From JACMLD01 sp038207265 (GTDB lineage: Bacteria; Bacteroidota; Bacteroidia; Chitinophagales; Chitinophagaceae), in NCBI GenBank assembly GCA_038207265.1, contig JBBQZZ010000006.1, positions 1 through 64,000 of the forward strand: a stretch of 64,000 nucleotides of DNA, read 5' to 3'. Position numbers and translations under genes: made by a program. Shown piece after piece: positions 1 through 8,261 of this stretch (its first letter is position 1; each line of letters starts with the position of its first letter). The notes beneath the pieces were generated by a model, which saw only the letters and a list, made by a program, of their open reading frames with translations, did not search any database and was not told the DNA's origin.

Positions 1-369
<369 letters not shown>

Positions 370-453
370 AAATGAGTTTTGACCATTTGGCGTCAATAAT
401 TTTTCAAAAAAATCAACGTGTGTGATCGGTTAATTATGTCGCTAAACCTTACT

Positions 454-471
454 CCCGATACAAGTATCGGG
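454..471 (-). other. Hairpin in the 16S rRNA leader
   Basis: CCCGATA (454-460), CAAG loop, TATCGGG (465-471) form a perfect 7-bp stem. It lies between the last rRNA promoter and the mature 16S 5' end, so it would be transcribed in the leader. It has no T-run, so it is unlikely to be an efficient terminator. A processing or antitermination role is only an inference. A boxA-like GATCTTTGAAA on the minus strand (complement of 490-500) lies just upstream of it. Confidence 0.5.
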
Positions 472-538
472 ATGCTGTTGCTTCCAAACTTTCAAAGATC
501 TTTTGGCATTTTCTGCCACCCAATTTTTGATTGGGGTG

Positions 539-569
539 CAAAGGTAAGTGCCTGTATTATTTCAGCAAA
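539..569 (-). promoter_or_regulatory. rRNA operon promoter P3 (proximal)
   Basis: On the minus strand TTTG (566-569), 19 bases, then TACCTTTG (539-546). This matches the Bacteroidota -33/-7 consensus (TTTG and TAnnTTTG) with the expected spacing. It is the closest of three such elements to the 16S gene. Confidence 0.8.
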
Positions 570-652
570 ATTTTTCTTGATTTTTTCCGAACTTTTTTAT
601 TCAGATTGGCCAGGAAATATTTGAAGAACTATTATTTTTTTTGAGCGGATTG

Positions 653-683
653 CAAAGATAAGGTCTGATACATTTTGAACCAA
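653..683 (-). promoter_or_regulatory. rRNA operon promoter P2
   Basis: On the minus strand TTG (681-683), 20 bases, then TATCTTTG (653-660). The -7 element is a perfect TAnnTTTG. The surrounding bases resemble those at P1 and P3 (GC-rich few bases then TGCAAAG on the plus strand), which suggests promoter duplication. Confidence 0.75.
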
Positions 684-769
684 TTTTTTCTTCTGATTCT
701 ATTCACATTTTGCATCTCTTTTGCACCCTCATTTAAAGAACTCTTCCGTATTTTTTTCAAAGCGGGCTG

Positions 770-800
770 CAAAGATAGGCCGATGTACCTAACTACCAAA
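770..800 (-). promoter_or_regulatory. rRNA operon promoter P1 (distal)
   Basis: On the minus strand TTTG (797-800), 19 bases, then TATCTTTG (770-777). Both boxes match the Bacteroidota consensus and the spacing equals that of P3. Transcription would run left through P2 and P3 into the 16S gene. Confidence 0.8.
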
Positions 801-918
801 TTTATTTGAAAGAAAGTTGTACTTTATTCCTCTTTTAAGCAGTCAAAGCCTTGCCTGTAAACTATTCCGGCTTATCCATTTTCTTTCCGTTTTTTGTTGC
901 CACTAATCATTTTTTGAT

Positions 919-952
919 TTTGAACCTTGATAATCGAAATACTTTAACTTTA
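919..952 (+). promoter_or_regulatory. Possible promoter of the lemA operon
   Basis: TTTG (919-922) and TAACTTTA (945-952) match the -33 and 7 of 8 bases of the -7 consensus, with a rather long 22-base spacer. It ends 25 bases before the lemA start. This is a weak call made from sequence alone. Confidence 0.35.
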
Positions 953-977
953 GCAGGTAATAATAAAACAAACGTAT

Positions 978-1571
978 ATGAGCACAAGAAATCTCACACT
1001 TATTGGTATTCTTGCTTTGGTTCTTATTTTGGGAGGCTGTGGATGTAATAGCTATAACGGTCTTGTAACAGTAGATCAATCCGTTAAAAATTCCTGGGGA
1101 AATGTAGAAACAAATTACCAGCGAAGAACTGATTTATACAGCAGTGTAATAAAAACAATTGAGGGTTCGGCTAATTTCGAAAAATCAACTTTAAAAGAAG
1201 TAATTGAGGCCAGGGCAAAAGCCACCAGCGTAAATGTAGATATTAATGACCCTGAATCACTGGCCAAATACCAGGCCGCCCAGGGTCAGTTACAAAGTGC
1301 TTTCGGTAGATTGATGGCTGTGGCAGAAGCATATCCGGATATCAAGACAACCAAATCTTTTCAGGATTTTCAAACGCAGATTGAAGGAACGGAAAACAGG
1401 ATTAATGTAGCCCGTCAAGATTACAATAGCACTGTTAACCAGTACAATCTGAAGGTTAAAACATTTCCCAATAATCTATTTGCGGGATTCTTTCATTTTG
1501 CCGAAAAGCCATATTATAAAGCTGACCCAGGCAGTGAAAAAGCTCCGGATGTAAAATTCGACATTAAATAA
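978..1571 (+). CDS. lemA: LemA family protein
   Basis: This 197-residue protein starts with a hydrophobic N-terminus (about residues 6-20) ending in LGGC at residue 21, so it is either a lipoprotein or a single-pass anchor. The rest is the helical LemA domain, recognisable from VKNSWGNVETNYQRRTDLY near residues 38-56 and the RLMAVAEAYPDIKTT stretch. LemA proteins are widespread and helical, and their biochemical role is unsettled. It leads a three-gene operon with two TPM-domain genes 16 and 37 bases apart. That arrangement is common in Bacteroidota and suggests a shared envelope function. Length is normal for the family and the ATG start is the only sensible one. Confidence 0.93.
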   Translation: MSTRNLTLIGILALVLILGGCGCNSYNGLVTVDQSVKNSWGNVETNYQRRTDLYSSVIKTIEGSANFEKSTLKEVIEARAKATSVNVDINDPESLAKYQAAQGQLQSAFGRLMAVAEAYPDIKTTKSFQDFQTQIEGTENRINVARQDYNSTVNQYNLKVKTFPNNLFAGFFHFAEKPYYKADPGSEKAPDVKFDIK

Positions 1572-1587
1572 CTCCAGACCCTCATCA

Positions 1588-2049
1588 ATGGTGGTACTCA
1601 ATTTATTTCGGAAAAAAAAGTTATTGTCGGAAAAAGACGAGAACCTGATACTGGAAACGATTCGCGCGTCTGAAAAACAGACCAGCGGCGAAGTGCGTGT
1701 CTATGTAGAGAGTCGCTGCAAATTTGTAAATTCCCTGGATAGGGCAACTGAAATATTCTATGGTTTAAAAATGGATCAGACAAAAGACCGGAATGCAGTG
1801 TTGGTATATGTGGCCATTAAAGATAAGCAACTTGCTATTTTCGGTGATCAGGGAATCCATCAAAAAACCGGTGAACAATTCTGGATTGAAGAAGTGAAGA
1901 ATGTACTCAATCATTTTAATAAGAACGACTTTGGAGCAGGAATTGCCGTTGCAGTGGCAGAAATTGGTCAGGCTTTGCACACATATTTTCCTTACGACAG
2001 CGCTACCGATAAAAATGAATTACCAGACGATATTGTTTTTGGGCGATAA
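1588..2049 (+). CDS. TPM domain-containing protein, cytoplasmic type
   Basis: A 153-residue protein with a TPM_phosphatase-like domain: SGEVRVYVESRC near residues 33-44, the strand RNAVLVYVAIKDKQLAIFGD, and the helix GAGIAVAVAEIGQAL. It has no signal peptide or membrane helix, so it is probably cytosolic, unlike the next gene. TPM domains have been reported in photosystem II assembly and as phosphatases in plants. The bacterial function is not established. It lies 16 bases after lemA and 37 bases before a second TPM gene, in one apparent operon. The start ATG is at 1588, with no strong ribosome-binding site, as is usual here. Confidence 0.88.
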   Translation: MVVLNLFRKKKLLSEKDENLILETIRASEKQTSGEVRVYVESRCKFVNSLDRATEIFYGLKMDQTKDRNAVLVYVAIKDKQLAIFGDQGIHQKTGEQFWIEEVKNVLNHFNKNDFGAGIAVAVAEIGQALHTYFPYDSATDKNELPDDIVFGR

Positions 2050-2086
2050 TCAAAGCAGGTACAATCATGCTTTCTAACAAATAGGG

Positions 2087-2872
2087 ATGAAAAAGATTCT
2101 TGTTTTCTGTTTTTTACTGTTTGCAAAGCATGGATGGTCGCAGGATATTCCAAAAGCGCCGACCCCCCCCAGACTGGTAAACGATTTTGCACATGTGCTT
2201 TCATCTGATCAAATTGAGGCACTGGAAAGTAAATTAGTCGCTTACGACGATAGCACTTCAATTCAAATTGCGGTAATTACAGTAGAAACAACCGGTGATT
2301 ACGTTATCGAGGACTATGCAAGAAAGATTCTAAGAGATTGGGGAGTAGGCAACAAGAAAACCAATAATGGCATTGTACTTCTGGCAGCAATTAAAGATCA
2401 TAAGATCAGGATAGAGACAGGCTATGGCATGGAAGGTGCTATTCCGGATATTACGGCCAAAAACATAATTGAAACAGAAATTGCACCGAATTTCAGAAAC
2501 GAGAATTACTATCGTGGGTTTGATGAAGCATGCGATGCTCTGATAAAAGCGGCCAAAGGAGAATATACAGCACCTGAAGGCTATAATAAAAGGAGTAACA
2601 AGGGCGGTGGTTCCATTATTGGTGGCGTTTTTGTTTTTATTATCATTCTTATCGTTATTTCACGAATTGGAGGCGGTAAAGGTGGTGGCGGTATGATTAG
2701 CAGGCGCGGTATCTTACCATGGTTGTTGATCGATACTTTCCTGAATAGTGGCAACAGAGGCGGGGGTGGCTGGAGCGGGGGTGGCGGAGGATGGAGCGGA
2801 GGTGGTGGCGGTGGGTTTGGTGGATTTGGCGGTGGAAGCGGTGGGGGTGGTGGTGCCAGCGGAGGTTGGTAG
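2087..2872 (+). CDS. Secreted, membrane-anchored TPM domain protein with glycine-rich tail (YgcG type)
   Basis: This 261-residue protein has a signal peptide (residues 1-19, ending GWSQ), a TPM domain (about 30-160, with VNDFAHVLSSDQIEALE and TGYGMEGAIPD), and one transmembrane helix (about 177-193, VFVFIIILIVISRI). A tail from about 195 is almost entirely glycine with serine and tryptophan. This is the architecture of YgcG-like proteins. The domain should face the periplasm. It is the third gene of the lemA operon, and AGGG lies just before its ATG. A strong hairpin terminator follows 28 bases after the stop. Proline-rich open frames on the opposite strand are a by-product of the glycine-rich tail. 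Confidence 0.9.
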   Translation: MKKILVFCFLLFAKHGWSQDIPKAPTPPRLVNDFAHVLSSDQIEALESKLVAYDDSTSIQIAVITVETTGDYVIEDYARKILRDWGVGNKKTNNGIVLLAAIKDHKIRIETGYGMEGAIPDITAKNIIETEIAPNFRNENYYRGFDEACDALIKAAKGEYTAPEGYNKRSNKGGGSIIGGVFVFIIILIVISRIGGGKGGGGMISRRGILPWLLIDTFLNSGNRGGGGWSGGGGGWSGGGGGGFGGFGGGSGGGGGASGGW

Positions 2873-2900
2873 CAAGAGTAAAAAAAAGTCTCAAATCTTA

Positions 2901-2940
2901 AAGTAAAAGACCTCCGGTTCAACGGAGGTCTTTTACTTTT
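2901..2940. terminator. Bidirectional rho-independent terminator
   Basis: A perfect 16-bp stem pairs 2901-2916 with 2923-2938 around a six-base loop. It is A-rich on one side and T-rich on the other, so it can end transcription from both directions. It separates the lemA operon (plus) from the convergent aminopeptidase gene (minus). Confidence 0.92.
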
Positions 2941-2966
2941 ATTCTGGTATACGATGATAACACTGA

Positions 2967-5474
2967 TTAAAAGCCTTTCTTTTCTTCTATTTTAGAATTA
3001 ATATAGTCAATTTGTTCTTTTAGTTTAGGATCAGCTTGCGCGGATGTTGTCTTCTGCTTTATGATGCCTTTCAAAATTACATTGTTGATGACGGGAGCAA
3101 TCTGTGCTCTGTTCGCTGCGGGAATTGCATCCCTGAACTCCACAATCATGTCTATACCTTTTTTCACTTTTTGCGTGTCCTTAAGATTGGCAATATACAT
3201 TGCAAAAGGCTGCAAAGCATCTAATTTGTCTTGCGACACAGGCATTTTTGAAAAATTACCTGCGATCACATCAAAATCTTCTTCGTTCCCGCCACCTTCA
3301 ATTAAAAGTTGACTAACTATTGAAGCCAGCTTCCCCTTCATCGGTTGCTTTGAAAATTTTTTTGCTTCAATCAATGCAGCATCACCATCTAACTGAGCGA
3401 GGGCCCCCAATGCTTCACCGGAAACACTATATGATGAATCATTAATTCCATTAATAAATAATGAACGGTACGCTGATTTCCCATATTGGCCCAATAATCC
3501 AATTGCTGTAGCCCGAACTGTTGATTTTGGATCATTTTTAGCTAAATCTCCAAGAATCGGTTCAACTTCTTTTTTTACAACGTCATTTTTCGTATCTATT
3601 TCATCCATGGCGTAACTACGCAAACCATAGTAAGGATCTTTCAAGGCCAGTTTCATAATTTCAAAAGCTTTTGGATCATCCTGCTTTTTTGAACAATAGT
3701 CGACTGCCTCCTTTCTGTCTACATAATTACCAGCATATTTATACTGATGGATAAAATTTTCCAATGACTTATCATCCTTTTTCTCCCACAACATAATTTT
3801 ATCCGCATCAACATTGATCAGATCGGGGTGTTTGGTATAACTGAATGAAAATGTATCAATATTGTTTTCAATCCAAACATTATGTCGCACTTTTTCTTTT
3901 CCATTATAAACATCAATAGCCACAGGCAGACGAAAAACTTTTCCTGATTCCTGGTTTTGTTTTACTATAACTGATGCTTTGCCGGCGGCATCATCGTACA
4001 CATAGCTGATTTCAACATTTGGATTACCACTTCCATAATACCATTGATTAAAAAACCAGTTCAGATCTCTTCCACTAACTTCTTCAAATGCCAAACGCAA
4101 TTGTTGGGCTTCCGCTGATTTGAACTTATTGGTTGTAAGATATAAGTTCAATCCCTTGAAAAAAGCGCTGTCGCCAAGATAATTATGCAACATATGCAGT
4201 ATACGACCGCCTTTATTATAGCTAACTGCATCAAACATATCTTCTTTATCTGCATAATGAAAACGAACCAAATCTTTTGCTGCGCTTCCACTTCTCAGGT
4301 ATATTTCCATGTCTTCAAGATTTTTCGCAGCTGCAGCATCCTTACCGTATTTATAATCGTTCCATAATACTTCACTATAATTGGCAAATGATTCATTTAC
4401 AGTAAGATTACTCCAACTCTCCGTGGTAACCAAATCGCCAAACCACTGGTGAAAAAGTTCATGCGCTACATATTCTTCGTACTTATTTCCATCTACCAAT
4501 TCACGGGCATCCTGTTGCAATGCATCGGTATGTAAAGTTGCGGTAGTGTTTTCCATTGCTCCACTTACATAATCCCGTCCGGTAATCTGGCTGTACTTAG
4601 GCCAAACATAGTCTACACCAGTTATACGTGAATAATAAGCAATCATTTCCGGGGTTAATCCAAATATTTTTCTTGCCACTGCAGCAAATGGCTTTTCAAC
4701 ATAATAACTGACTTCCTTTCCTTTATACGTGTCCTTAATGATTGCATAATCACCCACTCCCATAAAAAATAAATAAGGTGCATGGGGCAAATCCATTTTC
4801 CAATAATCAGTGCGGGTACCATCTGCATTTTTTTTCTGACTCATCAATAATCCATTACTTAGTGTTACATATTTTCCAGGCACAGTCATGTAAATTTCCT
4901 CTGTACATCGCTGATTGGGTTTATCAATTGTAGGAAACCATACTGAATTGGCTTCTGTTTCTCCCTGCGTCCAGATCTGTGTGGGTTTGTCTTTATCCTC
5001 ACCTTTTGGATTTATAAAATACAGTCCTTTGGCATCGGTGATGGCTGCACTTCCTTTTACTTTTAACTCATTAGGCTTTGATGTATAAGCAATATAAATA
5101 GTATAACGCTCCTGTCTTTTATATACCTTGTCCAATGTTATTCGGAGCAACATTCCATCATACTTATACTTTAGTGGCATTTCTTTCGCACCTGCTATCA
5201 AATTAAGGCTTTTAATTTCCATTCCCTTTGCATCCAATGTAAGTGTATCGGTGGCATAAAAATGTGGTTGTACAGTAATCCAGGCTTTGCCGTAGAGATA
5301 TGACTTGGCATAATCGAATCTCACATCCAGTTTTGTATGTACCAGGTCGTTAATTCGCGTTGCTGTTTCGCGGTAACTATTTTTTACTTCGTCGAGGTTG
5401 CTTTGTGCGATCGATTGATTGAAGGAAAATAAAACAAGTACCAGGCAGCTAATAAACAAAAAAAATTTCTTCAT
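2967..5474 (-). CDS. M1 family zinc aminopeptidase, secreted
   Basis: An 835-residue protein with a signal peptide (residues 1-24, ending SIAQ). It has the M1 hallmarks: the exopeptidase motif GAMEN at 305-309 and the zinc site HELFH at 338-342, followed 18 residues later by Glu361 in NESFANY (HEXXH-X18-E). The N-terminal beta domain covers roughly 30-235. The C-terminal half (about 570-835) looks like alpha-helical HEAT-type repeats, as in other M1 enzymes. It should remove N-terminal residues from peptides in the periplasm or outside the cell. Length agrees with bacterial M1 enzymes. It is monocistronic and ends at a shared terminator. A perfect TATCTTTG element lies 20 bases upstream of the start. 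Confidence 0.95.
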   Translation of the reverse strand: MKKFFLFISCLVLVLFSFNQSIAQSNLDEVKNSYRETATRINDLVHTKLDVRFDYAKSYLYGKAWITVQPHFYATDTLTLDAKGMEIKSLNLIAGAKEMPLKYKYDGMLLRITLDKVYKRQERYTIYIAYTSKPNELKVKGSAAITDAKGLYFINPKGEDKDKPTQIWTQGETEANSVWFPTIDKPNQRCTEEIYMTVPGKYVTLSNGLLMSQKKNADGTRTDYWKMDLPHAPYLFFMGVGDYAIIKDTYKGKEVSYYVEKPFAAVARKIFGLTPEMIAYYSRITGVDYVWPKYSQITGRDYVSGAMENTTATLHTDALQQDARELVDGNKYEEYVAHELFHQWFGDLVTTESWSNLTVNESFANYSEVLWNDYKYGKDAAAAKNLEDMEIYLRSGSAAKDLVRFHYADKEDMFDAVSYNKGGRILHMLHNYLGDSAFFKGLNLYLTTNKFKSAEAQQLRLAFEEVSGRDLNWFFNQWYYGSGNPNVEISYVYDDAAGKASVIVKQNQESGKVFRLPVAIDVYNGKEKVRHNVWIENNIDTFSFSYTKHPDLINVDADKIMLWEKKDDKSLENFIHQYKYAGNYVDRKEAVDYCSKKQDDPKAFEIMKLALKDPYYGLRSYAMDEIDTKNDVVKKEVEPILGDLAKNDPKSTVRATAIGLLGQYGKSAYRSLFINGINDSSYSVSGEALGALAQLDGDAALIEAKKFSKQPMKGKLASIVSQLLIEGGGNEEDFDVIAGNFSKMPVSQDKLDALQPFAMYIANLKDTQKVKKGIDMIVEFRDAIPAANRAQIAPVINNVILKGIIKQKTTSAQADPKLKEQIDYINSKIEEKKGF

Positions 5475-5493
5475 ATTTTCAATTTATGAGGCG

Positions 5494-5501
5494 CAAAGAT
5501 A
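5494..5501 (-). promoter_or_regulatory. Probable -7 element for the M1 aminopeptidase gene
   Basis: The minus strand reads TATCTTTG, a perfect TAnnTTTG, 20 bases upstream of the start codon. I see no good TTTG box at the expected distance, so the call rests on the -7 element and its position. Confidence 0.5.
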
Positions 5502-5595
5502 AGCGCGCGCTCCTGCATAGTTTGTAAAAAAAATGGTAAATGGTCATGCCAATGCCCGTTTTCAATTAGATTTGTTTATCAAACGTAACCACTAC

Positions 5596-7431
5596 ATGAA
5601 ATGTTGGATGATCTCAATAATGATGGTTCTGGGTAGTTTACAACTGTTTAGCCAACAGGAATATTTTATTTATGTACAATCAAATAACCAACAGCCGTTC
5701 TATTTGCGTACTGGCACAACAACTTATAATGCTTCAACTGGCTTTTTAATAATTTCTAAGCTGCCAGACAGCATATGCAGCATGGCAATAAGTTTTCCAG
5801 GAAGCAATTCTCCGGAGCAGGAATTTAGCATACCCGTTAATAAAAAAGATGCTGGTTACAACCTTGTGAACAATACTGACAAAGAATGGGCGATGGTTAA
5901 CCTGCAATCCCAGGCCGTTATTTCCGCAGTCAACGCTGATCAACAAAAAAAAAAACATGAACTAACCGGCATAAAAAGAACAGATGCATTTTCTGTTCTA
6001 CTTTCCAATGCAGTAAATGACAGTTCTGTATTATATACTATTGCAAGAAACAAAAAAGTTGTACCAGTAATTGCAGATGTAGCGAAAAAAGAAGAAGCGA
6101 AAATTGACAGTGGCTCAATTACAAATGAAAACAAGATGCTTAAGGATAGTGTTGCCTTTGTAAAAAACAAACCGCAACAAAAAACCAAAGCATCTGCAGT
6201 TAAAAACCGTCCCGGTAAAAACGCAACGGTTCTAACAACAAAAAAGAATGAAGTCAATTCAGATTCTGCAAAAACAGCTGTCAAAAAAGATAGTATCGCA
6301 ATAGTTCAGCAAAAAAAGCCTTCAAACGCAGATTCAATTGCAATTGCAAAAAATTCCCGGTACACAAATAAACAAACCGGTACACAAAAGGGAAAGCAAA
6401 ATCCAGCAGCAGATAGCATTAACATGGTTAAGAATTCAGCTGCAAAATCAGACAGCAGTTTAACAAAAAGAAAAATACTGATAAAAAAAGATACTGTTGC
6501 AATAGCGAAGAATGATCCTGTGAAAAACAAAACAAAGGTTGCGTCAACAAAGAAAAAGTATACAGAAGCAGAACTTGACGCCATCATTAAAAGAAATATT
6601 GCTGTAGCCGACAGCATCATGAATGCAAGAAAAAAATCAAATTCCGGTAAAGACAGTATTGAAATTGCAAAAAACAATGCCGAAAAACTTTTCGACACTG
6701 TTGCTGTTTCTGCAATTCCTGAAAATCAAAAGGAAATAAATGCTATTAAGAATGATCCGGATAAGACAGATAGCGTTATAACGAGTAAAAACCCAAGGGA
6801 ACCTAATAATAAAAAGCCAGCTGTTACAAAAGCTGCTGAAATTCTTACGGACACTTCCTATATCGCTGTATTTGTTGATCAGTCAAATGAAAAATTTGAT
6901 ACCATACGGATCAGCATACCATTTAATGAAGCTGCTGTTGTAAAGAAAGAAACCATTGAGCCCGAAAAAGAAATAAAGCATAATGACTCCGGTATTGCAC
7001 AATCAAATGTTGACACGGGTCATAAGCCAGACACTATTAACAAATTTGAACCAATTGTAAAAAAAGACAGCTCGGTTATTAATTCCACCGATACGCAAAC
7101 TACTGCCGTCAAGCCCAGACCGGTAATGACAAATTCTGATTGCAAAAACATGGCCTGGGACAGTGACATCGACAAATTGAGAATAAAAATGATGTTGTTA
7201 AATTCAACTGAAGAAAAAATTTTACTCGCCAGAAAAATATACACGCAAAAATGCTTTACTGTTAAACAAGTCAGAGCACTCAGTGAATTATTTAAAACAG
7301 ATGAAAGCAAATATAAATGGTGCGATGCAGTATATTCTTTTGTCACCGACTCGAATAACTTTTCTTCACTTGCCGATTTGTTTAAAGAAGAATATTACCT
7401 CAATCGTTTTAAAGCGATGCTCCGCAATTAA
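5596..7431 (+). CDS. DUF4476 domain-containing secreted protein with a repetitive charged linker
   Basis: I start this at the ATG at 5596, giving 611 residues, because it opens directly with a signal peptide (MKCWMISIMMVLGSLQLFSQ). An in-frame ATG at 5533 would add 21 residues that spoil that signal. A folded N-terminal domain of about 90 residues is followed by about 380 residues rich in Lys, Asn, Asp and Ser. In this linker a motif of the form D-S/T-I/V-x-I-A/V-K-N recurs about nine times, for example DSIAIAKN, DTVAIAKN and DSIEIAKN. The last ~95 residues match DUF4476 (helical, with KQVRALSELFKTDESKYKWC). Function is unknown. The linker composition suggests a surface or periplasmic tether. 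It is followed 20 bases later by truA. Confidence 0.85.
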   Translation: MKCWMISIMMVLGSLQLFSQQEYFIYVQSNNQQPFYLRTGTTTYNASTGFLIISKLPDSICSMAISFPGSNSPEQEFSIPVNKKDAGYNLVNNTDKEWAMVNLQSQAVISAVNADQQKKKHELTGIKRTDAFSVLLSNAVNDSSVLYTIARNKKVVPVIADVAKKEEAKIDSGSITNENKMLKDSVAFVKNKPQQKTKASAVKNRPGKNATVLTTKKNEVNSDSAKTAVKKDSIAIVQQKKPSNADSIAIAKNSRYTNKQTGTQKGKQNPAADSINMVKNSAAKSDSSLTKRKILIKKDTVAIAKNDPVKNKTKVASTKKKYTEAELDAIIKRNIAVADSIMNARKKSNSGKDSIEIAKNNAEKLFDTVAVSAIPENQKEINAIKNDPDKTDSVITSKNPREPNNKKPAVTKAAEILTDTSYIAVFVDQSNEKFDTIRISIPFNEAAVVKKETIEPEKEIKHNDSGIAQSNVDTGHKPDTINKFEPIVKKDSSVINSTDTQTTAVKPRPVMTNSDCKNMAWDSDIDKLRIKMMLLNSTEEKILLARKIYTQKCFTVKQVRALSELFKTDESKYKWCDAVYSFVTDSNNFSSLADLFKEEYYLNRFKAMLRN

Positions 7432-7451
7432 TACTACTTTATCTTCGCCGC

Positions 7452-8219
7452 ATGCCAGCACAGCGTTATTTCCTGGAGGTAATGTATAAGGGAACAAATT
7501 ACAGTGGTTTCCAATCACAATTGAACACTCCTGATACGGTGCAGGCAGCAATAGAAAAAGCTTTTAGCATATTACAAAGACAACAAGTAGTGCTGACGGG
7601 TTCTTCCCGGACCGATACACATGTACACGCCCTGCAGAATTTCTTTCATTTCGATTTTGAACCAGAAATCAATCCCCAGTTTTTATACAAAATAAACTCC
7701 CTGCTTCCCCGCGATATCGTGGTTAAAAACATATATAAAACTGGCAGTAATGCCCATTGCAGGTTCGATGCTATCACACGCAGTTATGACTATCATATTT
7801 ATCAGCATAAAAACCCGTTCCTGGAAGAAACTGCATACTATTTCCCCTACAAACCAGATATGTTACTCATGCAGGAAGCAGCAGCGGTTATTAAAGAATT
7901 TGCAGACTTTACGTCTTTCAGCAAACGTAATACACAAGTAAAAACATTTATTTGTAATATCATTGAAAGCTATTGGGAAGAAGAGGATCACCAAATCATT
8001 TACCATGTTAAAGCAAACCGGTTCCTGCGTGGGATGGTAAGAGGTTTAACCGGTACCATGTTGCAGGTTGGAAGGCGAAAGATTTCTATTGATGATTTAC
8101 AAAATATAATTGAAGCCAAAGACTGTACCCGCGCAGATTTCTCGGTACCAGGCCATGGTTTATTTTTAAACCGCGTAGAATACCCGGCAGACCTGCAGCT
8201 TATTCCACTATTTAAATAG
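7452..8219 (+). CDS. truA: tRNA pseudouridine(38-40) synthase TruA
   Basis: A 255-residue protein with the TruA fold. The opening YKGTNYSGFQSQ corresponds to the family's YDGTxYxGWQ, and the catalytic region GSSRTDTHVHALQNF carries the nucleophilic Asp55. The C-terminal half has FLRGMVRGLTGTMLQVGRRK, the usual RNA-binding and dimer segment. It converts uridines 38-40 of tRNA anticodon arms to pseudouridine in the cytoplasm. The active-site motif departs from the common RTDAGVHA (Ala to Thr, Gly to His), but Arg, Thr and Asp are kept. Length is normal. It lies 20 bases after the DUF4476 gene and probably shares its transcript. Confidence 0.93.
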   Translation: MPAQRYFLEVMYKGTNYSGFQSQLNTPDTVQAAIEKAFSILQRQQVVLTGSSRTDTHVHALQNFFHFDFEPEINPQFLYKINSLLPRDIVVKNIYKTGSNAHCRFDAITRSYDYHIYQHKNPFLEETAYYFPYKPDMLLMQEAAAVIKEFADFTSFSKRNTQVKTFICNIIESYWEEEDHQIIYHVKANRFLRGMVRGLTGTMLQVGRRKISIDDLQNIIEAKDCTRADFSVPGHGLFLNRVEYPADLQLIPLFK

Positions 8220-8261
8220 TGGCGGCATGATTTTAGCGACTTTTCATCTAAAGGAACTATC

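Noticed and set aside
2760..2872. Regular GGTGG/GGCGG repeats that might suggest a tandem or CRISPR-like array
   Set aside because: They encode the Gly-rich tail of the TPM protein. There are no constant repeats with unique spacers anywhere in the window.
2581..2922. Proline-rich 113-residue frame on the minus strand
   Set aside because: It is the antisense of the Gly-rich tail of the TPM protein. Its composition is explained by that and it has no signal or domain.
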